The notes beneath the pieces are model-generated. The model was given only the letters and a program-made list of their open reading frames with translations. It ran no database searches and was not told the DNA's origin. The translations under genes were made by a program, and so were the position numbers. From the NCBI GenBank assembly GCA_002746305.1, contig NVWV01000001.1, positions 1 to 64,000 of the forward strand: a DNA stretch of 64,000 bases. Direction: 5' to 3'. Source of the DNA: Bacteroidota bacterium. Its GTDB lineage: Bacteria; Bacteroidota; Bacteroidia; NS11-12g; UBA9320. Position 1 is the first letter of the stretch. Every line of letters starts with the position of its first letter. This document shows, in pieces, positions 45,861 to 54,096 of the stretch.

Positions 45861-45903
45861 CCGCCGCTGGTGCCAGCTTGTAGCTGGTTCTGTAAATAAT
45901 TAT
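45861..45903 (+). repeat. 60-bp dispersed repeat, copy B (truncated)
   Basis: CCGCTGGTGCCAGCTTGTAGC through AAATAATTAT, with a perfect CCAGC-TTGTA-GCTGG hairpin. The tail present in copies A and D is missing. It breaks off at CTCCTT, where the next gene's 3' end begins. Confidence 0.75.
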
Positions 45904-45907
45904 CTCC

Positions 45908-46420
45908 TTACTGCAGGGTCACTTTAATTGTGTCCTCTGGAGAGAAAAGCGTTATTGTTAAGTCCTCAGGTTTTGATATGTCAACAATCACATCAATTTT
46001 AATGCCTAAGTAATAGCGTTTAGATTCATTGTCCCCAGCAAAGCCTCCTTTGGAATAACTATAATATGGATCTCTTTCTGAAAGAGTGCTACTCGGAATG
46101 ACCTTCAGAATGTGTTGATTTGGGTGTAACTCCCTAAATTTTAAAAAGTCCGAACAACCATATTCTTTATTAAAATATAAATTGTCCAACCAAATTTTTT
46201 CAAAAAGTGCGGAATCTTTATACCTCTCGGGCTGTATATCAACAATTTCAAGATTCTTAAAAAAAGTACCATTGGTGTGTGATTGTTTGTAGTTGTAACT
46301 GGACTCGGAATAAGAAGTATATATGCCACATCCTGCGACAATGGAGTATAGAAAATATAAAATGCAGATAGCGAGAATGGATAGTGTAATTTTTTTAAAG
46401 AATCGTAAAGCTGTCATCAT
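45908..46420 (-). CDS. Probable lipoprotein or membrane-anchored protein of unknown function
   Basis: 170 residues. The N-terminus MMTALRFFKKITLSILAICILYFLYSIVAGC has one helix ending in a lipobox-like VAGC. The mature part is beta-rich and ends EDLTITLFSPEDTIKVTLQ. No family recognised. The gene is opposite in orientation to those around it. It is bracketed by the direct repeat CTCCTT at 45904-45909 and 46442-46447, with the dispersed repeat B on one side and the terminator module on the other. Confidence 0.65.
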   Translation of the reverse strand: MMTALRFFKKITLSILAICILYFLYSIVAGCGIYTSYSESSYNYKQSHTNGTFFKNLEIVDIQPERYKDSALFEKIWLDNLYFNKEYGCSDFLKFRELHPNQHILKVIPSSTLSERDPYYSYSKGGFAGDNESKRYYLGIKIDVIVDISKPEDLTITLFSPEDTIKVTLQ

Positions 46421-46443
46421 CCAATTTTAGGTGCAATTTAACT

Positions 46444-46479
46444 CCTTGAGGGTCTCCTACAAGGGACCCTCAAGGTTTT
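46444..46479 (+). terminator. Terminator-like hairpin of the repeated module, copy 1
   Basis: CCTTGAGGGTC pairs perfectly with GACCCTCAAGG (11 bp, ten-base loop) and is followed by TTTTC. It has a homologous, sequence-changed copy at 49888-49925. No plus-strand gene lies directly upstream, so its role here is uncertain. Confidence 0.6.
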
Positions 46480-46504
46480 CTATCTACGGAAACTTCTCGT
46501 AATC

Positions 46505-46577
46505 CGAACCTACCACAACCTGCACTATGGTCTGTACACATCAAAGTCCCTTGCAGGAGACATTGATGAAGACAAAT
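46505..46577 (+). repeat. 73-bp direct repeat, copy 1
   Basis: Differs from 49956-50028 at one of 73 positions by eye (CAAAGTCC here, CAACGTCC there). The homology extends, less perfectly, from the upstream hairpin to about 46600. It has no clear coding role, because copy 2 has a stop just upstream in the longest shared frame. Confidence 0.8.
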
Positions 46578-46683
46578 CCATAAGGGATGTATTTCTGTAA
46601 GGAAACTGGAAGACTGGAAAGAGTAGTGAAGGAGACTTTGCAGGTATAAAAGTGCAAGTAGATTTATGTATGCTGTAATGAAT

Positions 46684-46706
46684 ACCAGCTACAAACTAGC
46701 ACTAGG
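46684..46706 (-). repeat. Dispersed repeat, copy E (inverted, partial)
   Basis: Read on the minus strand it is CCTAGTGCTAGTTTGTAGC followed by TGGT. This matches the core of copies A-D in opposite orientation. With copy B it forms an inverted pair around the 170-residue gene and terminator module. Confidence 0.6.
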
Positions 46707-46760
46707 AAAGGTTAAAATTTGGCAGGACAAGCACTTTAAAACGGGCGTCATTAGTTTTGT

Positions 46761-47570
46761 CTACTGAATTCTTATTTTGACCAGAATTGCGTTTATTTCT
46801 TCTATGTAGTTCTTGCCGTAGTTTTCACCGAAAAGCCCTACTCCCATTGCAATGACATAGCTATTATTCCAACCCGTTTCATGTATGATTTTCATACTAT
46901 TGGGTAATTTGCCATCATCTGACTTCCCAAATTCAATAGTATTTGCAGACCACTTAACGGCCTGCTTAGACTGACCCTCACCAAACCTAAGATGATATTT
47001 GGCGATTTTTAAATTTGGATTAATCTGAATACTTTCAATTTTTTCAATCCTAAACCAGAAACTTGAGTTCTCGATATTGTATGCGGAATCCTCCCAATAA
47101 ATGTTCCCATGGCTATATATTAATGAGTTCTGTAAAACATTTAATTTAAGACTCCCAAGTCTAGCCTTGTCATATTTTATTTCATAACTATTCTTATTGG
47201 TTAGTGACTTTGTGATGTTCACATCAATAGGCTGTCCGAATCGGCCAATTGAGGTCCCATTTAATTTTAAATCTATGCTATCTTCTTTATAAAAATGAAA
47301 GCTAAATTGGTCATTATTTGTAAATTTCAGATGTTCTATTACCTGGTTTATCCCAATTTCTGAGCTGCGTTGAAGTTCAAAGTATGTTGCCACTCCAGTA
47401 AGTCCAACAATCAATGTAACGAAAGACACACCCCTAACAGAAAAGACACCCGCTATTGTAGTTTCACTCTCACTTCCTCCAAAAACTTTTTCTTGAAAAC
47501 TATCTTTGAAAATGGCGGCAACAATTATAATCCCGATTAAAAGCAATATGATTAGGGTTACATAATTCAT
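46761..47570 (-). CDS. Two-helix membrane protein of unknown function
   Basis: 269 residues. A first helix at about 3-20, then a second at about 48-64 (VSFVTLIVGLTGVATYFEL), followed by a soluble beta-rich domain of about 200 residues. That domain has strands such as SIDLKLNGTSIGRF and LKIAKYHLRFGEGQ. No motif or family was recognised. It is in reverse orientation between repeat copies E and C. Confidence 0.65.
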   Translation of the reverse strand: MNYVTLIILLLIGIIIVAAIFKDSFQEKVFGGSESETTIAGVFSVRGVSFVTLIVGLTGVATYFELQRSSEIGINQVIEHLKFTNNDQFSFHFYKEDSIDLKLNGTSIGRFGQPIDVNITKSLTNKNSYEIKYDKARLGSLKLNVLQNSLIYSHGNIYWEDSAYNIENSSFWFRIEKIESIQINPNLKIAKYHLRFGEGQSKQAVKWSANTIEFGKSDDGKLPNSMKIIHETGWNNSYVIAMGVGLFGENYGKNYIEEINAILVKIRIQ

Positions 47571-47741
47571 GGTTTATTTTAGTTGAGGTTCAATAAGTTA
47601 TTAAGGAAATCGCCGTGGACTCCAGTATATTTAAGGGTCGTGTGGCCCATTGGTTTTACTAGCTATAAAAAAGGGCTATTCAAAAATATATTAAAAATTG
47701 AACTAACAATGGAATTCAAACAGAGTTTTCACCAGCACATC

Positions 47742-47800
47742 CCTCCGCTAGTGCCAGTTTGTAGCAGGTAGGAAAATAATTATGAAGTGCGGTTTCTAGT
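47742..47800 (+). repeat. 60-bp dispersed repeat, copy C
   Basis: CCTCCGCTAGTGCCAGTTTG, then an imperfect hairpin CCAGT-TTGTA-GCAGG, then AAATAATTATGAAGTG and GTTTCTAGT. It is the most diverged of the four plus-strand copies. Confidence 0.7.
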
Positions 47801-47906
47801 ATGATTAGGTAGTGTACCAAAAGAGGAGATAGAAGACAAATAACTACTGAGCCTAGTTTAAAGGCAAGGAATAAACAATAAAAAAGGACACCCCAAAATC
47901 TTCTTA

Positions 47907-47914
47907 TATCTTTG
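47907..47914 (+). promoter_or_regulatory. TAnnTTTG -7 element for the type B cargo gene
   Basis: TATCTTTG is an exact match, 17 bases before the TTG start at 47931. Confidence 0.45.
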
Positions 47915-47930
47915 TGAAAAAGGATATCTT

Positions 47931-49811
47931 TTGAAATTCTCAATATATACACGATTGTTAGCCGTCGTTTTCATTTCGATTCTAATGTGGGGTCAACTTA
48001 TTGCTCAAAAAGAGTTGGACAATTGGCATTTTGGAAATAAGTGTGCTATTTCATTTGGTTCAGGAATGCCCACAACCCATGATAACAGTAAGATGAATGC
48101 CATTTTTGGCTGCTCTAGTATCAGTGATTTTGAGGGTAAACTTTTGTTCTACACCAATGGAAAGAGAGTTTGGAATCACGCTAACAAGCTCATGGAAGAT
48201 GGGGAGGACCTTAGTGAAAATGTAAACCCAGTAACCGGTTCAAGTCGTATAATAATTATTCCATTGCCTTATGCAAAAAGCATATATTATATCTTTACAA
48301 TAGAGAGAAACTTTGATTCGCTTTACTATTCTATAATTGACATGAAAATGAACAATGGATTTGGTAAGGTAATTACACGTCATCAATCTGTAGCGAAGGT
48401 AACTAGTTCACACTTGTGTGCCATTCAGTCAGAGGAGATGTATTGGATAGTAGTTAGCAATGAGAATAGGCAAGGTTTGGTAAGTTATAAGTTTAACAGA
48501 AATGGTCTAGAATCTAACCCTATCCAAAGTTTTATTGGCAAAGAAATCCTGCCAAATGGAGGACATATTTCTGGTAACTCTATTGGAAACCAAATTGCTA
48601 TAAGCACCATAAATGGTTTTGGTATTATGGACTTTGATGTCTCTAAAGGAAAAGCATCTAACTTGATAGTAGTAGATAGTCTTTACTATTATAACGGTGG
48701 AACAACTCAAATATACCGTGGGGCCTATGGTCTCGCTTTTTCCCCTGACAATAGATTTATATATACAACTGTATTTGATAATAATAAGCTGTCTGATCTT
48801 ATATCTGGGCTTTACCAATATGATTTATCTGTACTAAATGAGAGTAGTATTAAAAACTCTGAAATTATTATTGATCAGCGAGGTTATTGGGGGTATGCCG
48901 ATTTACAAACTAGAGGGGATAGCATCTATTTGGATGTAATGTCATCCGACTTTCTAGGAATCATAGGAAAACCCAATTCAAAAGGACTGGCTGCACAATT
49001 CAATTTCAAAGGTGTTTATTTAAAAAGTGGACGAGCAGGATTTAATTTACCAGTGGCATTGCCTATACTTCCTATCCCAAATTGGAGCAATGCCTATATT
49101 AAGTCTAAAGAGAAGTGCGAGGGTAAATCAGCCAAAATAACCCTGTTTGAAAGTCGAATTTTTGATTCAGTCAGAGTTGATTTTGGGGATGGGGTCTTTG
49201 AAACTTTCTTATACCCCGATACTACTTTCAATCATGTTTATTTAAAAAGGGGCATTTATCATGTACAGATCAACTTCTATTATTATGGCTATTTAGATAG
49301 TGTAGAACAGGCATTAATTATAAAGGGTGTAATGCCATTTGATCTAGGCCCAGATAGGCTTATGTGTAAAGGCAAAGGGCTTTATCTGGAGCTCTCTTCT
49401 ACTATTGACTCCTTCCAATGGAACGATAAAAGTCCTGTTTTGAATAGAAATATTATTGAGCAAGGTGAATATATTCTAACTACTTTTCAGCAATGTGGAA
49501 ATTATGAAGATACTGTAATTGTTGATTTTGAGAATTGCATCAATCTAGCCTTTATCCCTAATGCTTTTACGCCAAACAATGATCAACTAAATGGAGTGTT
49601 TAGACCCGTTGGAACAGGTATTACATATGTAGATATCGAAATTTACAATAGGTGGGGAGAGTTGATTTTTAAAGAAGAAGGGCCACATTCATTTTGGGCA
49701 GCTTCAAACGAACCTGCAGGAGTTTATATGTACAAAATACAGATTACATATGATTTAAAGGGAGTCACAAGATCTGAAATAAAAGCTGGGACAGTTCACG
49801 TAATTCGATAA
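47931..49811 (+). CDS. Secreted beta-propeller-like protein, T9SS type B cargo
   Basis: 626 residues. The start is TTG at 47931, giving MKFSIYTRLLAVVFISILMW and a signal peptide ending LIAQ. The N-terminal 400 residues show a propeller-like pattern opening NWHFGNKCAISF and GKLLFYTNGKRVWNHANKLM, as in cell-surface repeat proteins of this phylum. A PKD-like domain follows (RVDFGDGVFETF). The last 90 residues, from FIPNAFTPNNDQLNGVF to TVHVIR, are a gliding-motility-associated type B sorting domain. Such cargo is usually partnered by PorP/SprF barrels. Repeat copy D begins two bases after its stop. Confidence 0.87.
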   Translation: MKFSIYTRLLAVVFISILMWGQLIAQKELDNWHFGNKCAISFGSGMPTTHDNSKMNAIFGCSSISDFEGKLLFYTNGKRVWNHANKLMEDGEDLSENVNPVTGSSRIIIIPLPYAKSIYYIFTIERNFDSLYYSIIDMKMNNGFGKVITRHQSVAKVTSSHLCAIQSEEMYWIVVSNENRQGLVSYKFNRNGLESNPIQSFIGKEILPNGGHISGNSIGNQIAISTINGFGIMDFDVSKGKASNLIVVDSLYYYNGGTTQIYRGAYGLAFSPDNRFIYTTVFDNNKLSDLISGLYQYDLSVLNESSIKNSEIIIDQRGYWGYADLQTRGDSIYLDVMSSDFLGIIGKPNSKGLAAQFNFKGVYLKSGRAGFNLPVALPILPIPNWSNAYIKSKEKCEGKSAKITLFESRIFDSVRVDFGDGVFETFLYPDTTFNHVYLKRGIYHVQINFYYYGYLDSVEQALIIKGVMPFDLGPDRLMCKGKGLYLELSSTIDSFQWNDKSPVLNRNIIEQGEYILTTFQQCGNYEDTVIVDFENCINLAFIPNAFTPNNDQLNGVFRPVGTGITYVDIEIYNRWGELIFKEEGPHSFWAASNEPAGVYMYKIQITYDLKGVTRSEIKAGTVHVIR

Positions 49812-49812
49812 T

Positions 49813-49871
49813 CTCCGCTGGTGCTAGCTTGTAGCTGGTTCTATAAATAATTATGAAGTATGGTTTCTGGT
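49813..49871 (+). repeat. 60-bp dispersed repeat, copy D
   Basis: CTCCGCTGGTGCTAGCTTGT, with hairpin CTAGC-TTGTA-GCTGG (one G-T pair), then AAATAATTATGAAGTA and GTTTCTGGT. It starts right after the type B cargo gene and is followed by the terminator module. Confidence 0.75.
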
Positions 49872-49887
49872 ACGGAGCTTATTAGCT

Positions 49888-49925
49888 CCTTCGGGGTCTC
49901 TCGAGGAGGACCCTGAAGGTTTTTT
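49888..49925 (+). terminator. Terminator of the repeated module, copy 2
   Basis: CCTTCGGGGTC pairs with GACCCTGAAGG (11 bp, one G-T pair, ten-base loop) and is followed by TTTTTT. Upstream bases GGAGC-TTATTA-GCTCC form a second small hairpin that shares two bases with it. It probably ends the type B cargo transcript. Confidence 0.75.
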
Positions 49926-49955
49926 ATCTAAGGATACTTCTCGTAACCTGAAACC

Positions 49956-50028
49956 CGAACCTACCACAACCTGCACTATGGTCTGTACACATCAACGTCC
50001 CTTGCAGGAGACATTGATGAAGACAAAT
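49956..50028 (+). repeat. 73-bp direct repeat, copy 2
   Basis: One mismatch to 46505-46577. Together with copy D and the hairpin it occupies the gap between the type B cargo gene and the acyltransferase. The rest of that gap, 50029-50217, shows no gene. Confidence 0.8.
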
Positions 50029-50217
50029 ACAGAAGAGATGTGTTTTTCTAAGCAATGAGAGAATACCATTAGCACGAGTAATGCTCATTCACAAAAGACC
50101 GGAGTATTCGTAATAGATCGCATAATTTAACCATTGAGCTTTTGATAACACCCACTCGTCTTTTTACCCCCTTTTCATAAAACCAAAAGTGGGTCATTTG
50201 AACTATAGTTTTACTAC

Positions 50218-51375
50218 ATGATTAATGCCAACACGAAATTTAAGTATTTTGATGGACTAAATGCACTTCGGTTTTTTGCCGCTTCATTGGTTATGCTTAT
50301 GCATATTCGAAGCAATCAAATTACACAAGGTTTAGCCACGTTACCAGATTGGCCTATTTTTTTTAAAGGCCTCACTGCAGTATCTTTTTTCTTTGTACTC
50401 AGTGGCTTTCTAATTACGTATATATTGCTTAAAGAAATAGAAAAGACAAGTTCTGTAAATGTCAAAACCTTTTATCTAAAGCGAATATTTAGAATATGGC
50501 CACTTTACTTTATCATAGTTGCGATTGGCATGCTATTCTATTGGTATTTGGCTCCCAGATTAGGTCTTGCATTCACGGTGGATTACCCAAAGAGTTTAGC
50601 GGTGTTTTTGTATGTCTTTTTTGGAGCAAATATTATTAGCAGCCTGTACCATGTAGGTGGTATCCTTCACGTGACATGGTCTATAGCCGTAGAGGAGCAG
50701 TTTTATCTCTTTTGGGCACCACTTATGAAGTGGGGTCAGGAGCATCTACAGAAAATTCTTTTGGCTGTTTTTACGATGTCTCTTTTGATAAATGTACTTA
50801 ACGCCTACAATGTATTTGGACTGACAGAAGGCCCAAAACTCTTTTTACACACCTTACAGTTTCACTATATGGCCATAGGTGGCTGGATGGCTTATCTCTT
50901 ATATCAAAATCCGAAAAAGTTGCTATCAAAAAAAGTGTTTAGCAGCAAACCTGTACAATATGTACTTTTCTTACTTCTACTGCTTTTTATCTTTGGATAC
51001 CGTAAAGTGGCCGTATTAGAGCCGATACTAGTGGCTCCTACAGGTCTGTTATTTGCATGGCTTATTATCAATGTATCCGCCAACCCAAACAAAATATTTG
51101 GACTTAAGATTAAACCTTTAGATTATCTGGGAAAAATATCATACGGTGTATATATGTATCATATGATTGTGGTATATGCTGCATCGTTTATAGCTCATAA
51201 ATTTTTGATTGGTTTGACTCTTACTACTTTTCAATTGACCTATTTTTCCATTGTATTGGGGGGTACTATAGCTTTATCAGCTGTTTCTTATCATCTGCTG
51301 GAACGTAAAATATTGTACTTTGGAAAAAATAAAATAGACCAACTGAGTAATCGTAAACCAATCAAAGAGAGGTAG
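50218..51375 (+). CDS. Acyltransferase-3 family membrane protein (OafA/YrhL-type)
   Basis: 385 residues with about ten membrane helices. The N-terminus has YFDGLNALRFFAASLVMLMHI (the RFxAAxxVxxxH core, with the catalytic-type His in MHIRS) and SFFFVLSGFLITYILLKE. FYLKRIFRIWPLYFI and HVTWSIAVEEQFYLFWAPLM (WSLxxEExFY-type motif) follow. Such enzymes O-acetylate or otherwise acylate surface polysaccharides using cytosolic acyl-CoA. The target is unknown. Confidence 0.92.
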   Translation: MINANTKFKYFDGLNALRFFAASLVMLMHIRSNQITQGLATLPDWPIFFKGLTAVSFFFVLSGFLITYILLKEIEKTSSVNVKTFYLKRIFRIWPLYFIIVAIGMLFYWYLAPRLGLAFTVDYPKSLAVFLYVFFGANIISSLYHVGGILHVTWSIAVEEQFYLFWAPLMKWGQEHLQKILLAVFTMSLLINVLNAYNVFGLTEGPKLFLHTLQFHYMAIGGWMAYLLYQNPKKLLSKKVFSSKPVQYVLFLLLLLFIFGYRKVAVLEPILVAPTGLLFAWLIINVSANPNKIFGLKIKPLDYLGKISYGVYMYHMIVVYAASFIAHKFLIGLTLTTFQLTYFSIVLGGTIALSAVSYHLLERKILYFGKNKIDQLSNRKPIKER

Positions 51376-51483
51376 TGTATCAGATGTGTTGTTATCGTAA
51401 AAGAGTATAAAATGGATTGTTAATTAGTATCCCAGCATCTTAATCTGTTTGTTCTGTACCATTCTTGATTTGGCCTTGAACAA

Positions 51484-53172
51484 CTATTTATAAAATTTTG
51501 TTCCTGCTTTGTAGAACCAGCTCTGCTTATACTTTTTAGATTCTTGTTTAAATAGTTTATTGGACTCATACTTTCCTTCAGATAGAACATAACTGAGTAA
51601 GTAAAAGCCTTCTTTCCCTTTAATGATTAAGGCATCGGGATAGTTTTTATTTCTATAGATGTCTAGTCTTTTGAAATCTCGAAGGGAGCAAAAAATGATG
51701 TAATATCCTGAAAGTTCATCTGTATCGATGTACGAAGTATTGACTTCTTTATTTTTAGAGTGTTCTGGTATATATATAGTATCTATTATGGGAATCTCCA
51801 CATAAACTGTATCCACAGGTGGATCCAAATCTTTAACTGCAGTTTTAGCTATGGCTCCTCCCTTTTCTTTATTGGTCAAGACTTGTCCTTCAGCTAATGT
51901 GCTGAAATAATAAATATCGTCGGACCCATCTCTGTTAGAGCTGAAATAACCAAACCCACTTCCCGAAGAGATGTATATTCCAAAATCATCATTGGACGAA
52001 TTTATGGGTGATTCAATTGGTGTTGGTAAATCAAAAGAACCATTCATCATAGTACTCCTAAATATATCCAATCCTCCATATCCTGGCCGTCCATCAGTAG
52101 AAAAGTACAATACTTTACCATCCACCATGTCCTTCTGCATTGGGAAGACCTCATTGCCTGACGTATTAATATTTGAACCTAGATTAGTAGGCGTATTCCA
52201 TCCATCTGAAGTTAGATGTGAAACGTAGAGGTCATAACCGCCAGTCCCTGTACTTACATCACTTGAAAAGTACAGCGTCTTTCCATCGTTTGATATCGCT
52301 GGGTACGCAGTATTAAACTCGTCTGGAAATAGATTAACTAGTTCTGGTTTGGACCACTTAAAGCCATCAAAATTTGCAGTATAAATTCCAAGAGTAAATT
52401 GCTTCTCTTCAAGACTGAATATTTTTTGTTTCTTTTCAATGTTTCCAGTGAAAAACACGGTTTTGCCCGAGGAAGTATAACTGGCAACGCCTTGATTATA
52501 GATTCCATAATTTAATGCGGACACTTTCTTTGCATCTCCTTGTTGAGTTGCATCGATATTTTGAGCACTAAAAATATTAGCACCATATCCTCCTGCTATT
52601 TCTACTTGAGAAGCAGAAGACAAAGGTCTATCAGATGTAAATACCAAATGACCATCTGGATGTATAAATGGGCTATAATCTGCATAAATTGGTGAGTTGA
52701 ATTCTAGGGAAGTTACTTGAATTGAAGAGTTGACTTCACCTTTTGATAATTTAGTACAAAAAGCTGCGTATTGATTTGCTTCTATCTCTTTATCAGATAC
52801 GTCCCCCCATGCCTTATAAAGGCTTGCTGCTTTTGCGTATCTTTTTTGCACTTGTTGCGTTTGAGCATATATGAAAATAACCTCTGGGTCTTGGCTCCCT
52901 GCAATAATTAATTCTTCCAAATACAATTCCCCCATTAAGTAATTTTTAAGCTTAATATGAGCAATTGCAAGCTGTTTTGTAACTAGCTCTCGTTTAGCAT
53001 CATCCTTTAATATTTCTTGGTCTTCAAGTGCTTGCTCAAAAATTTCGATGGCTAGAGTATAATTCTTGTTGGCCATATAGGTGTTCCCTTTTTCAATAAA
53101 ATTGAAAGGTACAACAGCCAATGATCCAAAAAACAACAATAACGCTGTGCTGAGTTGAATAATTTTAAGCAT
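51484..53172 (-). CDS. TPR-PD40 protein with C-terminal SPOR-like domain (PorE-like)
   Basis: 562 residues with a signal-like N-terminus. TPR-like helices (about 25-130) include GNTYMANKNYTLAIEIFEQAL. A beta-propeller of PD40/WD40-like repeats (about 150-420) carries SPFIHPDGHLVFTSDRP, YPAISNDGKTLYFSSD and GGYDLYVS. The end (about 478-555: YYIIFCSLRDFKRLDIYRNK ... EGFYLLSYVLSEGKYESNKL) resembles a SPOR-type fold. In F. johnsoniae and P. gingivalis PorE-like proteins the end is instead OmpA-like and binds peptidoglycan. It follows the PorP/SprF-like gene by three bases and is the last gene of the T9SS set. Confidence 0.85.
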   Translation of the reverse strand: MLKIIQLSTALLLFFGSLAVVPFNFIEKGNTYMANKNYTLAIEIFEQALEDQEILKDDAKRELVTKQLAIAHIKLKNYLMGELYLEELIIAGSQDPEVIFIYAQTQQVQKRYAKAASLYKAWGDVSDKEIEANQYAAFCTKLSKGEVNSSIQVTSLEFNSPIYADYSPFIHPDGHLVFTSDRPLSSASQVEIAGGYGANIFSAQNIDATQQGDAKKVSALNYGIYNQGVASYTSSGKTVFFTGNIEKKQKIFSLEEKQFTLGIYTANFDGFKWSKPELVNLFPDEFNTAYPAISNDGKTLYFSSDVSTGTGGYDLYVSHLTSDGWNTPTNLGSNINTSGNEVFPMQKDMVDGKVLYFSTDGRPGYGGLDIFRSTMMNGSFDLPTPIESPINSSNDDFGIYISSGSGFGYFSSNRDGSDDIYYFSTLAEGQVLTNKEKGGAIAKTAVKDLDPPVDTVYVEIPIIDTIYIPEHSKNKEVNTSYIDTDELSGYYIIFCSLRDFKRLDIYRNKNYPDALIIKGKEGFYLLSYVLSEGKYESNKLFKQESKKYKQSWFYKAGTKFYK

Positions 53173-53175
53173 AAC

Positions 53176-54090
53176 TTAGAAAAAACGAAGTGAGTTAATA
53201 GTGTTGATTTTTTTGTCTTTTAACGTAAACAGTAATGATATTTCTTGCGTAGTCCCTAAAAAACCTGATCTAGCTTGTTGTGATATTCCGCCTGCATAAC
53301 TGAACTGAATAAACTTATTCAATCGAGCACCTGTCACAAGTCCATATTGTGCTCCTGTCTTATAGTAAGGACCAAACCATATCTTGTTTTCATAGGCCAA
53401 CATAACATTAAGGTCTACCTGATTGTTGCCGTTCTTGTGCAATCGTGTTAAAATATAGGAGTTAAGCCACCATTTTTTAGCGATTTGACGTTCGTTACCT
53501 AAAGATAGAAAAATGGGCATTTCGTCCAATCCTAAATCCGTATTTAATTCGCTATTGGTAGGTGATGTTTGTTTAAACCATGCTGGAGCGGCAATACTCA
53601 CATACGTGTTTTTTGTGTTGAAGTAGACTCCTGCACCCCCGTTGTACCCAAACCCATTATTGTTCACTTTAAAACGCTCATCTCCTTCAGAACTTGTAGT
53701 TAGTCTACTATTATTTGTTCCAATATTGACGATTGCACCTTGAACTCCAAATGCAAGTGTAGCTTTTTTGAAAGATAAGCGATACGCATACATCGCCGTT
53801 ACCTCGGTATTGGTTTGCACTCCAAAATTGAATGATGTTGCATTGAATCCAAAGCTTCCTTTTGTCAATCCAATAGGTGATGAAAAATGAAGAGCTGCTA
53901 ATTTAGGTGAAGACTTAATCCCAGTCAATTGACTGTTTAGAAGAACACCAGCCTTCACTTTGAAATCTTTACCCGAACTGGCAGGATTAATCAACTGATG
54001 ATTAAACATATAGTGATTGGCTTGATAGCCTATTTGTGCTTTGACCTGAAAAACAAAAGCGGTGAGGACTATGATTATATATATTCTCAT
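53176..54090 (-). CDS. PorP/SprF-family T9SS outer-membrane protein
   Basis: 304 residues. A signal peptide (MRIYIIIVLTAFVFQVKAQ) is followed by the family signature HYMFNHQLINPASSG. Amphipathic strands fit a beta-barrel, which ends NTINSLRFF with a terminal Phe. PorP/SprF proteins are needed for the surface attachment of cargo carrying type B sorting domains, as with SprF and SprB in F. johnsoniae. The upstream gene on the same strand encodes such a cargo, six bases away. This is strong context for a dedicated pair. Confidence 0.93.
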   Translation of the reverse strand: MRIYIIIVLTAFVFQVKAQIGYQANHYMFNHQLINPASSGKDFKVKAGVLLNSQLTGIKSSPKLAALHFSSPIGLTKGSFGFNATSFNFGVQTNTEVTAMYAYRLSFKKATLAFGVQGAIVNIGTNNSRLTTSSEGDERFKVNNNGFGYNGGAGVYFNTKNTYVSIAAPAWFKQTSPTNSELNTDLGLDEMPIFLSLGNERQIAKKWWLNSYILTRLHKNGNNQVDLNVMLAYENKIWFGPYYKTGAQYGLVTGARLNKFIQFSYAGGISQQARSGFLGTTQEISLLFTLKDKKINTINSLRFF

Positions 54091-54096
54091 TTTACC

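Larger units (their letters stand above)
46421..46760. other. 340-bp gap with repeats but no gene seen
   Basis: Between two minus-strand genes. It holds the terminator-like hairpin at 46444-46479, the 73-bp repeat copy at 46505-46577 and the inverted repeat copy E at 46684-46706. The remainder, 46578-46683 and 46707-46760, shows no gene. Confidence 0.5.
47571..47930. other. 360-bp gap with one repeat copy but no gene seen
   Basis: Between divergent genes. It contains repeat copy C at 47742-47800 and a -7 element at 47907-47914. The only frame of note (47583-47771, plus strand) has no family or signal features and overlaps the repeat, so it was not called. Confidence 0.5.

Noticed and set aside
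47583..47771. Plus-strand frame of 62 codons upstream of the type B cargo gene
   Set aside because: It runs into repeat copy C, has no family or signal features, and its composition looks random.
45138..49871. Classical integron attC sites
   Set aside because: The 60-bp repeat shows no RYYYAAC/GTTRRRY core pair and only a short hairpin rather than a long imperfect palindrome. No integrase gene lies in the window.
45138..49871. CRISPR array
   Set aside because: Only five irregularly spaced copies in mixed orientation, separated by whole genes. No regular spacers and no cas gene.
49956..50028. 73-bp repeat as a protein-coding fragment
   Set aside because: The shared frame ends with a stop in both copies, but copy 2 has an in-frame TAA four codons upstream. 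No protein family was recognised.
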